A stretch of DNA of 64,000 bases from JAUSNA01 sp964568885 (GCA_964568885.1 CAZMSF010000002.1:1-64000); one strand, 5' to 3'. Shown: positions 24,937 to 33,519, counted from the stretch's first letter. The notes: generated by a model not told the origin, from the sequence alone. A program made the numbers and translations.

Positions 24937-26493
24937 ATGCAACTTAATAAATACTCGGAAAGCCTTATCCAACTTTTCGAGAAGGCCAAAGAAAAGCCAA
25001 TCGAAACTGCTAATGTTGTAAATCCTCTCGTTTCGGAACTTGCTTCATGGTACGAAAAATTCCGTAATTCAATTGAGTATAGGGATGAAGAGGTGATATT
25101 GAGAGCATCAATTGAGCGGATTTTAAAAAGACGCTTGGCACTTGGAGGGACCGGTGCAACTGCCGCAAAGCCTCTCCTTAAAGAATTGGTATGGGCACGG
25201 TATTTTCCGGAAAGTCTTTATACGGAAGAGACCATTTCAAGAATTGAAAGAGTAATTAATTTTTATCTCCAACTAAAAAGCGAGGCGGTAAAAAGAGGGT
25301 TGAAAGAAGGAAACATGCGGGAGCTGATGTTCCAACTCATGTCTTCGGATGTTGAGCAGTCGCTGCATCCTAATAAGGTAGAAGAAGCTGTCGGGAATTA
25401 CATCTTTCATGTTCTGCAGAAAAGTATTGCAGTTGAAGAAACGATGGAAGAAGAGAGAGACGTGCAGCTTTTTATTGCAATCCGCAGAGCGTATTCAAAA
25501 GACGATATTGCATTTTTGAGATTTAAATTATTCACACAATATTTCGGAAAAATGAGCAACCAGGAAGTAGCGGAAGTGGCCGATAAATTTAAAGATGCGA
25601 ACGAACAGATAGAGAAACAATTGACGCATCCTGCTCGGTTTAAGATATTGTCATATGTCAAAAGACAAATTCCCGCATTCCTTATCATGGAGGATATTTT
25701 TGCAACACAGGACAGCATAAAAGATTTGGTGCAGAATGAAGAAGAGTTGGATGCGGTTATTTTGGCCGCATGCAAGAGGAAATACAAAACGATTTCGGAG
25801 AAAGTAAGACGTGCCATTATACGAAGTGTTATTTTTATTCTTCTTTCGAAAACAGTAATTGCATTTGGTGTTGAGGGGACATATGAGCGAATATTTTTGG
25901 GACACGTTCAGTGGCTAACTTTAGCGCTGAATGTTGCCATCCCAACGCTTTTTATGATCGTCGTTGGATTTTCTATCCGCACTCCGGGAGACAAAAATTC
26001 ACGTTTAATTCTGTCCAGAATACATGCATTGCTTTTTGACGAGGAACCTAAAATTGGCCGCGCGATTGATTTTCCGGTTCCGGATAAAAAGCCGAGAAGC
26101 GCCATGGATTGGGTCTTTTGGGTATTGTGGGTGACTGCATTTTTACTAAGTTTTGGTGCGGTGTCTTTGGGTCTTTCATTATTGCATTTCAGCATGGTAT
26201 CTCAGGGCATATTCATTTTCTTCTTGGCAATCGTGTCATTTCTTGCGTACCGCATCAATATCACCGCGCATGAATATAGCGTTGAGAACAGGCAGGGGCT
26301 TTTGACACCGATTATCGATTTTTTCTTTATGCCGATAGCAAGAGTTGGACAGTATCTGACGGCAGGAATTTCTCAGATAAATATTTTTCTTTTTATTCTG
26401 GACTTTATTATAGAAGCACCATACAAAGCTATTGTCGGATTTTTTGACCAGTGGTTTTTCTTCTTGCACTCAAAGCGTGAGGAAATCGGCTAG
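24937..26493 (+). CDS. large membrane protein of unknown function
   Basis: 518 residues. The first 290 residues are soluble and helical, rich in charged residues; then at least four hydrophobic segments: about 292-308, 322-345, 390-412 and 415-435, with a re-entrant or amphipathic stretch near 450-500. No signal peptide. The basic 'ACKRKYKTISEKVRRAIIRS' just before the first membrane segment suggests a cytoplasmic N-terminal domain. I recognise no catalytic motif or family. It stands alone with its own strong promoter. A structured intergenic element follows its stop. Confidence 0.75.
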   Translation: MQLNKYSESLIQLFEKAKEKPIETANVVNPLVSELASWYEKFRNSIEYRDEEVILRASIERILKRRLALGGTGATAAKPLLKELVWARYFPESLYTEETISRIERVINFYLQLKSEAVKRGLKEGNMRELMFQLMSSDVEQSLHPNKVEEAVGNYIFHVLQKSIAVEETMEEERDVQLFIAIRRAYSKDDIAFLRFKLFTQYFGKMSNQEVAEVADKFKDANEQIEKQLTHPARFKILSYVKRQIPAFLIMEDIFATQDSIKDLVQNEEELDAVILAACKRKYKTISEKVRRAIIRSVIFILLSKTVIAFGVEGTYERIFLGHVQWLTLALNVAIPTLFMIVVGFSIRTPGDKNSRLILSRIHALLFDEEPKIGRAIDFPVPDKKPRSAMDWVFWVLWVTAFLLSFGAVSLGLSLLHFSMVSQGIFIFFLAIVSFLAYRINITAHEYSVENRQGLLTPIIDFFFMPIARVGQYLTAGISQINIFLFILDFIIEAPYKAIVGFFDQWFFFLHSKREEIG

Positions 26494-26501
26494 ATACTGA
26501 T

Positions 26502-26615
26502 GGGTCCTGTCACTTCTCGCCCCAATTTGCGCTGCTTTTCGCCCGCTCTACTTGTTTGGAATTTTTATGTTCGCTTGCAAAAAGTTCTCAATTGGGGTCC
26601 CCAGTCGTGCCACCC
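26502..26615 (+). repeat. structured intergenic element, copy A
   Basis: Begins GGGTCCTGTC, contains the inverted repeat CCCCAATT (26520-26527) / AATTGGGG (26590-26597), then GGGGTCCCC and ends near TGCCACCC. The same order of blocks occurs at 44088-44187. It starts 9 nt after the membrane protein's stop, so it may work as a 3' end structure or be a small repeated RNA or DNA element. Confidence 0.5.
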
Positions 26616-26624
26616 ATTCGAAGG

Positions 26625-26963
26625 CTATTTGATATCCAGAAGTTCTACCTCGAAGATGAGGTCGGCTAGGGGAGGGATAACGTCTCCGGCGCCTTCCTCA
26701 CCATACCCCATGGTGTAGGGGATAAAGAGTTTTCTTTTTCCTCCGACTTTCATTCCGGGAACTCCTTCGTCCCAACCTTTTATCACATGCCCGACGCCAA
26801 TAAGTGTTTCAAATGGAATGCCACGGTCTACTGAAGAATCGAATTTTTCCCCGTCATCGAAGGTCCCTGTGTAATGCATTACAACACGGTCTCCGGATTT
26901 TGCTTCGCGTCCTTTTCCGACAACAATATCTTCAATAACAAGTTTTGAAATAGGAGTTTTCAT
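26625..26963 (-). CDS. FKBP-type peptidyl-prolyl cis-trans isomerase
   Basis: 112 residues, a single FKBP domain. Speeds up prolyl isomerisation during folding. Family motifs: 'VVMHYTGTFDDGEKFDSS', 'PFETLIGVGHVIKGWDEGVPGMKVGGKRKLFIP' (split here for length: 'GVGHVIKGWDEGV' and 'GGKRKLFIP'), 'YGEEGAGDVIPP' and 'LIFEVELLDI'. No signal peptide, so cytoplasmic. It follows a 96-residue ORF by 4 nt; a TAAAAT box 6 nt before its ATG could also give a leaderless transcript. Confidence 0.93.
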   Translation of the reverse strand: MKTPISKLVIEDIVVGKGREAKSGDRVVMHYTGTFDDGEKFDSSVDRGIPFETLIGVGHVIKGWDEGVPGMKVGGKRKLFIPYTMGYGEEGAGDVIPPLADLIFEVELLDIK

Positions 26964-26967
26964 ACAT

Positions 26968-27258
26968 TCATTTTACACCAACAAAATCAATTCGTGGAAG
27001 GAATGCTCTGATTTGGTCCCAGAATTTATCTGCAAGTCCTGAGGAGTATTTCGAGAACTGGCCGCTATTTTGGTGAGCGGTCAATTTCATTTCGTATTCG
27101 CGGATTATATCAACTACTTTTTTACCTTTTTCATTGAATTCATTTTTATATTCTTCCTCATTTTGGAGGAATTTGTCATGGATATCCTTAAAATCCAGCA
27201 TCAAGTCCCGGTGCTGTTCCATCATCTCTAAGAATAATTGGCGGTATTTGGCTGACAT
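26968..27258 (-). CDS. small helical protein, unknown
   Basis: 96 residues, soluble, mostly helical and charged ('MMEQHRDLMLDFKDIHDKFL', 'GKKVVDIIREYEMKL'), ending with an aromatic stretch 'FWDQIRAFLPRIDFVGVK'. No known motif. TATACT (27270-27265) ends 6 nt before the ATG, consistent with a leaderless start. It is followed after 4 nt by the FKBP gene, so the two may be co-transcribed, but no functional link is evident. Confidence 0.6.
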   Translation of the reverse strand: MSAKYRQLFLEMMEQHRDLMLDFKDIHDKFLQNEEEYKNEFNEKGKKVVDIIREYEMKLTAHQNSGQFSKYSSGLADKFWDQIRAFLPRIDFVGVK

Positions 27259-27308
27259 GGTTTAAGTATATTAAAGAGTATAAGCTTTCGAGTCAAGAGG
27301 CCTTTTGA

Positions 27309-27314
27309 TATAAT
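27309..27314 (+). promoter_or_regulatory. extended -10 of the trhO region
   Basis: TGATATAAT (TG-n-TATAAT), with the -10 at 27309-27314, ends 7 nt before the ATG of the 18-codon upstream ORF at 27322, not before the true trhO start at 27387. Confidence 0.5.
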
Positions 27315-27321
27315 TGTAAGC

Positions 27322-27378
27322 TATGAATAACTATCAAATTTTGTTATTTTACCCCGAGCGAAGCGAGTGGGCAAAATA
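27322..27378 (+). CDS. 18-codon upstream ORF, a duplicated start of trhO
   Basis: Encodes MNNYQILLFY followed by eight unrelated residues and a stop. The first ten residues match those of TrhO itself (MNNFQVLLFY at 27387), and the DNA is similar with several silent or conservative changes. It sits at leaderless distance from the -10. Probably a remnant made by insertion of a short hairpin repeat into the original gene start; whether it is translated is unknown. Confidence 0.5.
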
Positions 27379-27379
27379 A
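27344..27379 (+). repeat. hairpin inserted at the trhO start
   Basis: TTATTTT (27344-27350) pairs with AAAATAA (27373-27379), with CCC/GGG inside and a loop containing GAGCGAAGCGAG. A related loop, in reverse, occurs in the structured element at 44108-44165. Confidence 0.45.
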
Positions 27380-27386
27380 AATTCAT

Positions 27387-28295
27387 ATGAATAATTTTCA
27401 AGTTCTTTTATTTTATAAATATATTCCAATTGAAAATCCTGTGCACGAAATGCGCGAGCAGAAGAGGCTTTGTGAGCGGTTAGGGTTGAGGGGACGGATA
27501 ATTATTGCCACGGAAGGAATTAATGGAACGGTTGAGGGAACTGTTGAGAATACGGAGGAATACATGCAAATTATAATGCAAGACCCTCGATTTTCTGATA
27601 TTAATTGGAAAAAATCGGAGGGAACGGGAAATGCATTCCCAAAGCTAAAAGTGAAAGTGAGAGAGGAAATTGTAAGCCTTCATCTTCACGACAAAGACAT
27701 AAAGCCATGGAAAGTTACAGGAAAATACTTGGAAGCGGAGGAATTACATAGATGGTTTGAGGAAGGAAGAGAGTTCTACATTGTTGACATGAGGAATGAT
27801 TATGAGCATAAAAGCGGGTATTTTGAAGGTTCGATACTGCCTCCCTTCAGTAATTTTAGAGATCTCTCAGAATTGTTACCGCATCTTGAAAGTTTGAAAA
27901 ACAAGACTGTAGTGACCGTATGCACCGGTGGAGTCAGGTGCGAAAAAGCATCCGGTTTTTTGATAAAAAATGGATTTGCGGATGTGTACCAATTGAAGAA
28001 TGGCATCGTAACGTATATGGAAAAATATCCTAACGAACATTTTAAAGGAAAATTATATGTTTTTGACGGGCGGATATTAATGGGTTTTAACACCGGTTCT
28101 GAGAGGCACGAGGTTGTCGGAAAGTGCGAGAGGTGTTCGGAAACATCGGAACATTACATCAACTGTGACACCGTAGGATGCCATAGACATTTTATCTTGT
28201 GTGAGAAATGTATCGGTGAGTCAGGCAAAGTTTGTCCTGCTGGCTGCAAATATTTAAGAAGAAAGCAGCGCGAAAATCCCATACACCCCGCATAA
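27387..28295 (+). CDS. trhO: tRNA uridine 5-hydroxylase TrhO (rhodanese-like, UPF0176)
   Basis: 302 residues. TrhO hydroxylates U34 in some tRNAs as part of 5-carboxymethoxyuridine-type modification. Landmarks: N-terminal 'LLFYKYIPIENP' and 'IIATEGINGTVEGT', a rhodanese domain with 'FYIVDMRNDYEHKSGYFEGS' and the active loop 'TVCTGGVRCEKAS' (Cys near residue 179), and a C-terminal cysteine cluster 'CERCSE', 'CDTVGCHRHF', 'CEKCIG' and 'CPAGCKYL' of zinc-binding type. No Shine-Dalgarno sequence precedes 27387, and the promoter aims at the upstream duplicate start. Confidence 0.92.
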   Translation: MNNFQVLLFYKYIPIENPVHEMREQKRLCERLGLRGRIIIATEGINGTVEGTVENTEEYMQIIMQDPRFSDINWKKSEGTGNAFPKLKVKVREEIVSLHLHDKDIKPWKVTGKYLEAEELHRWFEEGREFYIVDMRNDYEHKSGYFEGSILPPFSNFRDLSELLPHLESLKNKTVVTVCTGGVRCEKASGFLIKNGFADVYQLKNGIVTYMEKYPNEHFKGKLYVFDGRILMGFNTGSERHEVVGKCERCSETSEHYINCDTVGCHRHFILCEKCIGESGKVCPAGCKYLRRKQRENPIHPA

Positions 28296-28391
28296 GTTCT
28301 TAAACGCAGTCAAGAACTCTCAAAGTTCTTATACGAAGTAAAGAAAACTTCAGCTTTTCTTAAACGCAGTCAAGAACTCTCAAAGTTCTTA
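28295..28391 (+). repeat. 60-nt period direct repeat with alternative hairpins
   Basis: A 35-nt unit occurs twice (28297-28331 and 28357-28391) exactly 60 nt apart. Within it AAGAACT and AGTTCTT alternate (28295, 28312, 28324, 28372, 28384), so several 7-bp hairpins compete. It directly follows the trhO stop and could serve as a processing or termination region, though no clear T-run closes it. Confidence 0.6.
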
Positions 28392-28436
28392 CTTTCTTTT
28401 CACGCCTTTTTTGATTTAGTGCTATATATTGTGAGC

Positions 28437-28520
28437 ATGGAAGTAGTAGTGAAGAGGTCGGTTTTTGCCGCTCTCGCAACCATTATATTACTAAGCGCCT
28501 ACATCGTATCATTGCGATAA
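28437..28520 (+). CDS. possible 27-residue single-pass membrane peptide
   Basis: ATG to TAA, 27 residues: a short basic start (MEVVVKR) then one hydrophobic helix 'SVFAALATIILLSAYIVSL'. It lies between trhO and the MFS gene. No strong ribosome-binding site; a T/A-rich element (TATATATT) precedes it closely. Comparable tiny membrane peptides are often missed in annotation, but this one is supported only by its composition. Confidence 0.35.
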   Translation: MEVVVKRSVFAALATIILLSAYIVSLR

Positions 28521-28533
28521 AAAAAAGAAGTAG

Positions 28534-28562
28534 TTGTTGCCATCTTTTTTTCATTGTAAAAT
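28534..28562 (+). promoter_or_regulatory. promoter of the MFS transporter
   Basis: TTGTTG (28534-28539), 17 nt, TAAAAT (28557-28562); ATG at 28594, leader about 25 nt without Shine-Dalgarno sequence. Confidence 0.55.
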
Positions 28563-28593
28563 GTAACCCCCCACATATCATTGCGGGTTTGTC

Positions 28594-29892
28594 ATGGAAA
28601 AAAATCAAAATAAATTACTGGCGCTTTTCCCAGCGATGGGGGTGAGAAATTACCAGTATTATTTTGTGGGGCAGCTCATTTCTCAGGTAGGAACCTGGCT
28701 TCAGATAGTATCTGAGGGGTGGTTGGTTTTACAGCTCACCAATTCTGCTTTCCTTATTGGTGTCGTTGCAGCGTGTGCTACCGTACCGTCTCTCCTTTTT
28801 TCTCTTTTTGGCGGTGTAATTGTCGATAGGTTTAACAGAAAATATTTGATAATTGCGACACAAGCAAGTTCAATGGTCCTGGCGCTTTCTCTTGGATTTT
28901 TGACTCTTTTTCATCTTATTAATGTTTGGGAAATTGCATTATTCGCATTTCTACTGGGTGTAGTTAATTCCGTTGATATGCCGGCCAGGCAAGCATTTGT
29001 ATACGAGATGGTTGGTAAAGAAAAAATGGCATCCGCCATCGCTCTTAATGCGGGGATATTCAACTCTGCCCGGGTAATCGGCCCTTCGGTCGCAGGGATA
29101 TTGATAGCTATTGTAGGTCCGGCCGGTGCGTATCTTCTGAATGGATTTTCTTATATCGCTGCTATTATCGTACAATTCCTGATTGTTCCTATCGCAACAC
29201 GAAAACATGAGGACCATTCTCATCCGATTCAGGCTATCAAAGATGGAGTATCATATACGGTTGCACATCCTGTAATCAGGTCGCTAATTTTGCTTACCGC
29301 AATTATCAGTATATTTGGATGGTCATATACTACAATCATGCCTTTTATCGCAAAAAACACATTTCATCAGGGGGCTGCAGGTCTTGGATATCTTTATGCT
29401 GCGGCAGGAGTTGGCGCTCTTGTTGCCACCGTCATGGTCAGTTCTATCGGCAATAAAATAAGCCCTTATATATTCATTCTTGGCGGAAATCTATTGTTTG
29501 CGGTATCGATGATAGGTTTTTCTTCCGTCACACATATATTGCCTGCTTACTTTTTCTTGTGTCTTGGAGGGTTTGGATTGCTTTCGGCATTTGCCGTCAT
29601 CAATGCCCGCATTCAGCATCTGGTTGAGGGACAATACCGCGGTCGGGTGCTGAGTCTTTATCTTTTGATGTTTGTCGGCCTTTTTCCTATCGGAAATTTC
29701 CAAATAGGTTTTATGTCCGAGCATTTTGGTTCTCAATTTGCGATACGATTTGGAGCATTCGTCGTTTTAATAGCAGTAGTTGCCGGCTTTTTCGCGAGGG
29801 AAAAAATAGCAAAACAACATGAAGAATATGAATCCAAAAAGGAACTGGAAAGCGGAGCGCGAGAAGTTGTGGTTGACAGTATCAGATCATAG
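28594..29892 (+). CDS. major facilitator superfamily exporter (EntS/MFS_3-like)
   Basis: 432 residues with about 12 hydrophobic segments. Typical of the group that includes enterobactin exporter EntS: 'FPAMGVRNYQYYFVGQLIS', 'WLVLQLTNSAFLIGVVAACA', 'SLFGGVIVDRFNRKYLII' (motif A, GxxxDRxxRK), and 'NARIQHLVEGQYRGRVLSLY' in the second half, the MFS_3 equivalent of motif A. Such proteins expel siderophores or macrolide-like compounds; the substrate cannot be read here. The C-terminal 30 residues are charged and cytoplasmic. Single gene with its own promoter. Confidence 0.9.
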   Translation: MEKNQNKLLALFPAMGVRNYQYYFVGQLISQVGTWLQIVSEGWLVLQLTNSAFLIGVVAACATVPSLLFSLFGGVIVDRFNRKYLIIATQASSMVLALSLGFLTLFHLINVWEIALFAFLLGVVNSVDMPARQAFVYEMVGKEKMASAIALNAGIFNSARVIGPSVAGILIAIVGPAGAYLLNGFSYIAAIIVQFLIVPIATRKHEDHSHPIQAIKDGVSYTVAHPVIRSLILLTAIISIFGWSYTTIMPFIAKNTFHQGAAGLGYLYAAAGVGALVATVMVSSIGNKISPYIFILGGNLLFAVSMIGFSSVTHILPAYFFLCLGGFGLLSAFAVINARIQHLVEGQYRGRVLSLYLLMFVGLFPIGNFQIGFMSEHFGSQFAIRFGAFVVLIAVVAGFFAREKIAKQHEEYESKKELESGAREVVVDSIRS

Positions 29893-29968
29893 CCCCCAAC
29901 ACCTTCAGCATTATTGTAAATGCCTTCCATTTATTAGATAGTAATAATAAGAAAGGGGGTGATGTTTT

Positions 29969-30139
29969 GTGAACGCGAAAATGAAATCATGTTTTACGCC
30001 TCATGTTTTGACGCATAGTCTCTTCGGACTTGGGCTTGGAGTTTTGCTGGCATCAGTTATTCCGTCACTTGCAATGTGGTGGCTCGGAGTAGTTATTATT
30101 GTTGTTGCTTTTGCTTTGGATGCAATGAGAAAGAACTAG
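29969..30139 (+). CDS. 56-residue membrane protein with GTG start
   Basis: GTG at 29969 is preceded by AAAGGGGGTGAT, one of the best anti-16S matches in the window, which fixes the start. The product has a short polar N-terminus ('NAKMKSCFTPHVLTHSL'), two hydrophobic stretches ('GLGLGVLLASVIPSLAMWW' and 'LGVVIIVVAFALDA') and a basic end 'MRKN'. It is probably a small hairpin membrane protein. No family name is known to me. Lies between the MFS gene and the adenylyltransferase. Confidence 0.6.
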   Translation: MNAKMKSCFTPHVLTHSLFGLGLGVLLASVIPSLAMWWLGVVIIVVAFALDAMRKN

Positions 30140-30187
30140 AAATAGTTTTGTTCCACAAGACCTTTTAGGATTGATATAATCTTTGCT

Positions 30188-30676
30188 ATGCATGCATATC
30201 GAACGGGCCTTGTTATCGGGAGATTTCAGCCATTTCATAATGGACACAAGTTCCTCATCGAAAAAGCGTTAAAATTGTGTGACAAAATTTATATTGGAAT
30301 TGGAAGTTCAAATAAATCCGACGATAAAAATCCATATTCTGCAAGTGAGCGACTCTCTCACATAAAAAAATTTCTGAAGAACGAAAAAATTGAAGACAGA
30401 GTCATCAAGATACTAAAACTTAATGACAATCCCGATGATGATGTGTGGTTTGAGAACCTTTACAAAATGACGGGACCATTTGATGTGACTATTGGGAACA
30501 ACCCTTGGAATAACGGCATCATCGAAAGGCATGGAATTCCTGCAGTGTATATAGGATTTCATAAGAGGCACGTTCTTGAGGGAATAAAAATCAGAAAACT
30601 CATGCAGGAAAATAAGAAGTGGGAGGAACGGGTGCCACAGTATCTAGTGGGTCTTATTAAACCTCAGGGGGAGTAG
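30188..30676 (+). CDS. nicotinamide-nucleotide adenylyltransferase-like protein
   Basis: 162 residues. Nucleotidyltransferase fold with 'GLVIGRFQPFHNGHKFLIEK' (HxGH motif, residues 17-20), 'YIGIGSSNKSDDKNPYSASE' and 'VLEGIKIRKLM' as the ISxTxIR-type motif. These match the archaeal NadM type, which makes NAD from NMN and ATP. In the usual ISGTxIR the Ser/Thr contacts phosphate; here the motif reads LEGIKIR, a deviation. An extended -10 (TGATATAAT, 30172-30180) ends 7 nt before the ATG, suggesting a leaderless mRNA. Confidence 0.82.
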   Translation: MHAYRTGLVIGRFQPFHNGHKFLIEKALKLCDKIYIGIGSSNKSDDKNPYSASERLSHIKKFLKNEKIEDRVIKILKLNDNPDDDVWFENLYKMTGPFDVTIGNNPWNNGIIERHGIPAVYIGFHKRHVLEGIKIRKLMQENKKWEERVPQYLVGLIKPQGE

Positions 30677-30683
30677 GGCGCTC

Positions 30684-30712
30684 TTTACCCTTGCCACGCA
30701 ATTCTCTATAAT
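30684..30712 (+). promoter_or_regulatory. leaderless promoter of the P-type ATPase
   Basis: TTTACC (30684-30689), 17 nt, TATAAT (30707-30712), 8 nt, ATG at 30721. Confidence 0.55.
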
Positions 30713-30720
30713 GAATAGCA

Positions 30721-33360
30721 ATGCCCCAAAATGACGTTTCCGGTTTGACCTCTCAAGAAGTTGTTCTTCTACGCCAGGAATTTGGTAGAAACGTTCTTTC
30801 AGAGAAGAAAAAATCCTCAATAGTCCGCATCTTCCAAAATCAGCTAAAGAATAATTTTGTTGTATATCTTCTCGTTGCCGCTATCATCATTTCATTTTTT
30901 GTCGGGAAATATATTACTGCTATTGCTATTTTTGGAGTAATCTCGCTGGTTGTTGGGGCCGGATTTTTTCAAGAATACAAGGCCGAAAAAGCGGTTGAGG
31001 CACTTAAGAATCTTTTAACGCTAAAGACGAGGGTGAGAAGGGAGGGACAAGAAAAACTGGTTGAATCAACAGAGCTTGTCCCGAACGATATTGTTTTATT
31101 GGGCGCAGGGGACAAGGTACCTGCCGATGCGATAATTCTTTCGGGAGAGGAGGTTACGGTTGATGAATCGATACTTACTGGCGAGGCTCAGGAAGTTGTA
31201 AAAAAACCGTATTCGCCCGATGGAAAAGAAGATAAGTCTTCGATGGTCTTTATGGGAACATTTATTACGAGCGGTAATTGTGTTGTGAAGGTCACCCAGA
31301 CGGGTATGAAAACCGAGTTTGGAAAGATTGCAGAGCTCGTTGAGGAAACTCAAAAAACGCTTCCACTCCAAAGCAAAGTCAACAGAATTACTAAATATAT
31401 GGTGGTTTTTGCTATTTCGGTGTCGGTATTAACCGGAGTCGTGTATGTGTTGCAGTCCGGGAATATCACCCTTCCCCTTATCGAAAGTACGCTTATTCTT
31501 GTTATTGCTTTGTCTGTTTCTGCCTTCCCGGAGGGTTTTCCCGTAGTGCTCACTACTACTCTTGCGGTGGGCGTTATGAGGATGGCAAAAAGGAATGCGA
31601 TAGTCAACCGCATGAGTGTTATTGAATCTTTAGGGGAGACGACTGTTATTGCTACCGATAAAACAGGGACCGTAACCAGAGGTGAGATGACTGTAAAAAA
31701 AATAATTCTTGATAATAAAACCCTTCATGTTACGGGTATTGGATACGAAACTAATGGAGAGTTACTCCACGATGGAAAGAAATATTCTGTAGAAAATGAT
31801 GAGCAGCTCACCTTGATACTTCTGTCATCCGTTCTTTGCAACAATGCTTCTTTTGTTCAGGATGAGAATGAGGAGAGAAAACTGACGGGGAGCGCCACGG
31901 ATACTGCCCTTTTGGTTTTGGGCGAGAAAGCAGGATTTCATAAAGATAACCCTTCATATATTGTAGTTGAGGAGTTTCCTTTTACTTCTGAAAGGAAAAT
32001 GATGAGCGTTGAGACTAAGAGGGGGGATGAGTCGTTCATTTTCTCCAAAGGGGCACCCGAAATGCTGATAAAGCATTGTAAGCATTTTCTGGAACGCGAC
32101 AAGGTTCTGCCATTGACTGAGGAAAAAATAAAGGAATTGCTCGGACAAAATTCCGAGCTGACAACGAAAGCACTTCGTACGATTGCGTTTGCGTATAAAA
32201 AAAATGGCGGAGGGGCACATGATGAGGAAGAGGACCTTACCTTTCTCGGAATTGCAGCTCTTGAGGATTCGCCGCGTGAGGAGGTAGTGGAATCAATCGA
32301 GATGGGTAAAAAAGCGGGGATAGCAGTAAAACTTATTACCGGTGACCACAAAGAAACAGCACAAGCCGTTGCAAGACAAATTGGTATTCTGGATACCGTT
32401 ATTACAGGTGAGGAGTTGGAAAAGATGACGGACGAACAGCTCCGGAAAGAAGTTATGGGTATAGGTATATTTGCAAGAGTCATGCCCGAGCAAAAACTCC
32501 GCATCGTAAGAGCGCTTAAAGAAACTGGTGAAATAGTTGCAATGACGGGGGATGGAGTGAACGATGCTCCTGCTTTGGAGGAGGCTCATGTCGGAATTGC
32601 GATGGGAAAAAGAGGAACGGATGTCGCACGGTCTGCATCTGACTTGATATTGAAGGACGACAATTTTTCGACAATTATGGCTGCAATAATTGAAGGGCGA
32701 ACCATCTTCAATAACATCAGAAAATTCACCACATACCAGTTATCATGTAATTTTGCAGAACTAATGGTGCTTTTTATCGCAACAATGTTAGCTCCCTTCC
32801 TTTCATGGAGTGTTCCGCTGCTGGTTGCGATACAGATTCTCTTTATGAATTTGGTCACCGATAATTTGCCGGCCATTATGCTCGGATTTAATCCTTCTTC
32901 AAAGGACATTATGCACGGGAAATTCAAAAAGAATATGGACATTCTTGATAGAAAGTTAATTGCTATCGTTTTTATGACCGGTATACTTATGGGAAGTTTT
33001 GTCCTTTTATCATACTACATATCATTTAATGTCTTAGGGCACGATGCTGGAAGTTCCCGAACAGTAGCGCTTGTCGCACTTATAGTAATTGAAATCTGTG
33101 CCGCATTTGTCTTTAGATCATTCAGGAAAGGGGTTCTGACGCGTTCTCCATTTTCAAATAAATACTTGTTGTTTGCATCTATTATTTCCTTGCTTGCAAC
33201 CCTTACGGTAATCTACACACCGCTTTCATATGTATTCGAAACTGTTCAGATATCGTTCTATGAATGGGGATTTTCGTTGGCTTTCGGTTTTTTGTTGCTG
33301 ATAATTTTTGATGTACTTAAATTTATTAATCCAAAAACTAACATTTTTCCCGCTCATTAA
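30721..33360 (+). CDS. P-type cation-transporting ATPase, calcium-pump-like (P2 group)
   Basis: 879 residues, full length. N-terminal 'LTSQEVVLLRQEFGRNVLSE' (cation ATPase N domain), 'DESILTGEAQEV' (actuator loop), phosphorylation site 'ATDKTGTVTRGEMT' near residue 313, 'TGDHKETAQAVARQIGI', hinge 'MTGDGVNDAPALEEAHVGIA' near residue 608. M4 motif reads 'PEGFPVVLT' in place of PEGLP; M6 'NLVTDNLPAIMLGFNP' is the P2A/P2B type that binds Ca2+ or Mn2+. Ten membrane helices fit. Missing N-terminal heavy-metal domains exclude the CopA group. Ion preference is inferred. Confidence 0.92.
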   Translation: MPQNDVSGLTSQEVVLLRQEFGRNVLSEKKKSSIVRIFQNQLKNNFVVYLLVAAIIISFFVGKYITAIAIFGVISLVVGAGFFQEYKAEKAVEALKNLLTLKTRVRREGQEKLVESTELVPNDIVLLGAGDKVPADAIILSGEEVTVDESILTGEAQEVVKKPYSPDGKEDKSSMVFMGTFITSGNCVVKVTQTGMKTEFGKIAELVEETQKTLPLQSKVNRITKYMVVFAISVSVLTGVVYVLQSGNITLPLIESTLILVIALSVSAFPEGFPVVLTTTLAVGVMRMAKRNAIVNRMSVIESLGETTVIATDKTGTVTRGEMTVKKIILDNKTLHVTGIGYETNGELLHDGKKYSVENDEQLTLILLSSVLCNNASFVQDENEERKLTGSATDTALLVLGEKAGFHKDNPSYIVVEEFPFTSERKMMSVETKRGDESFIFSKGAPEMLIKHCKHFLERDKVLPLTEEKIKELLGQNSELTTKALRTIAFAYKKNGGGAHDEEEDLTFLGIAALEDSPREEVVESIEMGKKAGIAVKLITGDHKETAQAVARQIGILDTVITGEELEKMTDEQLRKEVMGIGIFARVMPEQKLRIVRALKETGEIVAMTGDGVNDAPALEEAHVGIAMGKRGTDVARSASDLILKDDNFSTIMAAIIEGRTIFNNIRKFTTYQLSCNFAELMVLFIATMLAPFLSWSVPLLVAIQILFMNLVTDNLPAIMLGFNPSSKDIMHGKFKKNMDILDRKLIAIVFMTGILMGSFVLLSYYISFNVLGHDAGSSRTVALVALIVIEICAAFVFRSFRKGVLTRSPFSNKYLLFASIISLLATLTVIYTPLSYVFETVQISFYEWGFSLAFGFLLLIIFDVLKFINPKTNIFPAH

Positions 33361-33438
33361 ATTTTCATGCCATAGTTGTTTGTAGTAGCGACTATAAAGA
33401 CATCTTAAGACCCAATTGATTTAACTTTCCTTCGGGTT

Positions 33439-33455
33439 TAGTCTAAATAAGACTA
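33439..33455. repeat. inverted repeat before the secreted-protein gene
   Basis: TAGTCT (33439-33444) and AGACTA (33450-33455), separated by AAATA. Could be an operator or part of the leader fold; no regulator known. Confidence 0.35.
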
Positions 33456-33491
33456 TGTATTTGGCAGAAATTATAGTGTGATGTGTTTTAT

Positions 33492-33519
33492 AAAACCGGT
33501 CATTATGCCGGTTTTTTTT
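33492..33519 (+). terminator. intrinsic terminator or attenuator upstream of a secreted protein
   Basis: AAAACCGG (33492-33499), 8-nt loop, CCGGTTTT with eight Ts to 33519. It is 30 nt before the strong ribosome-binding site of the gene at 33550 and 130 nt after the ATPase stop. It may end the ATPase transcript or act as an attenuator in the leader of the next gene. Confidence 0.65.

Noticed and set aside
28297..28391. Possible CRISPR array from the 35-nt repeat
   Set aside because: Only two copies, a 25-nt spacer, no cas genes and internal inverted repeats of a different kind.
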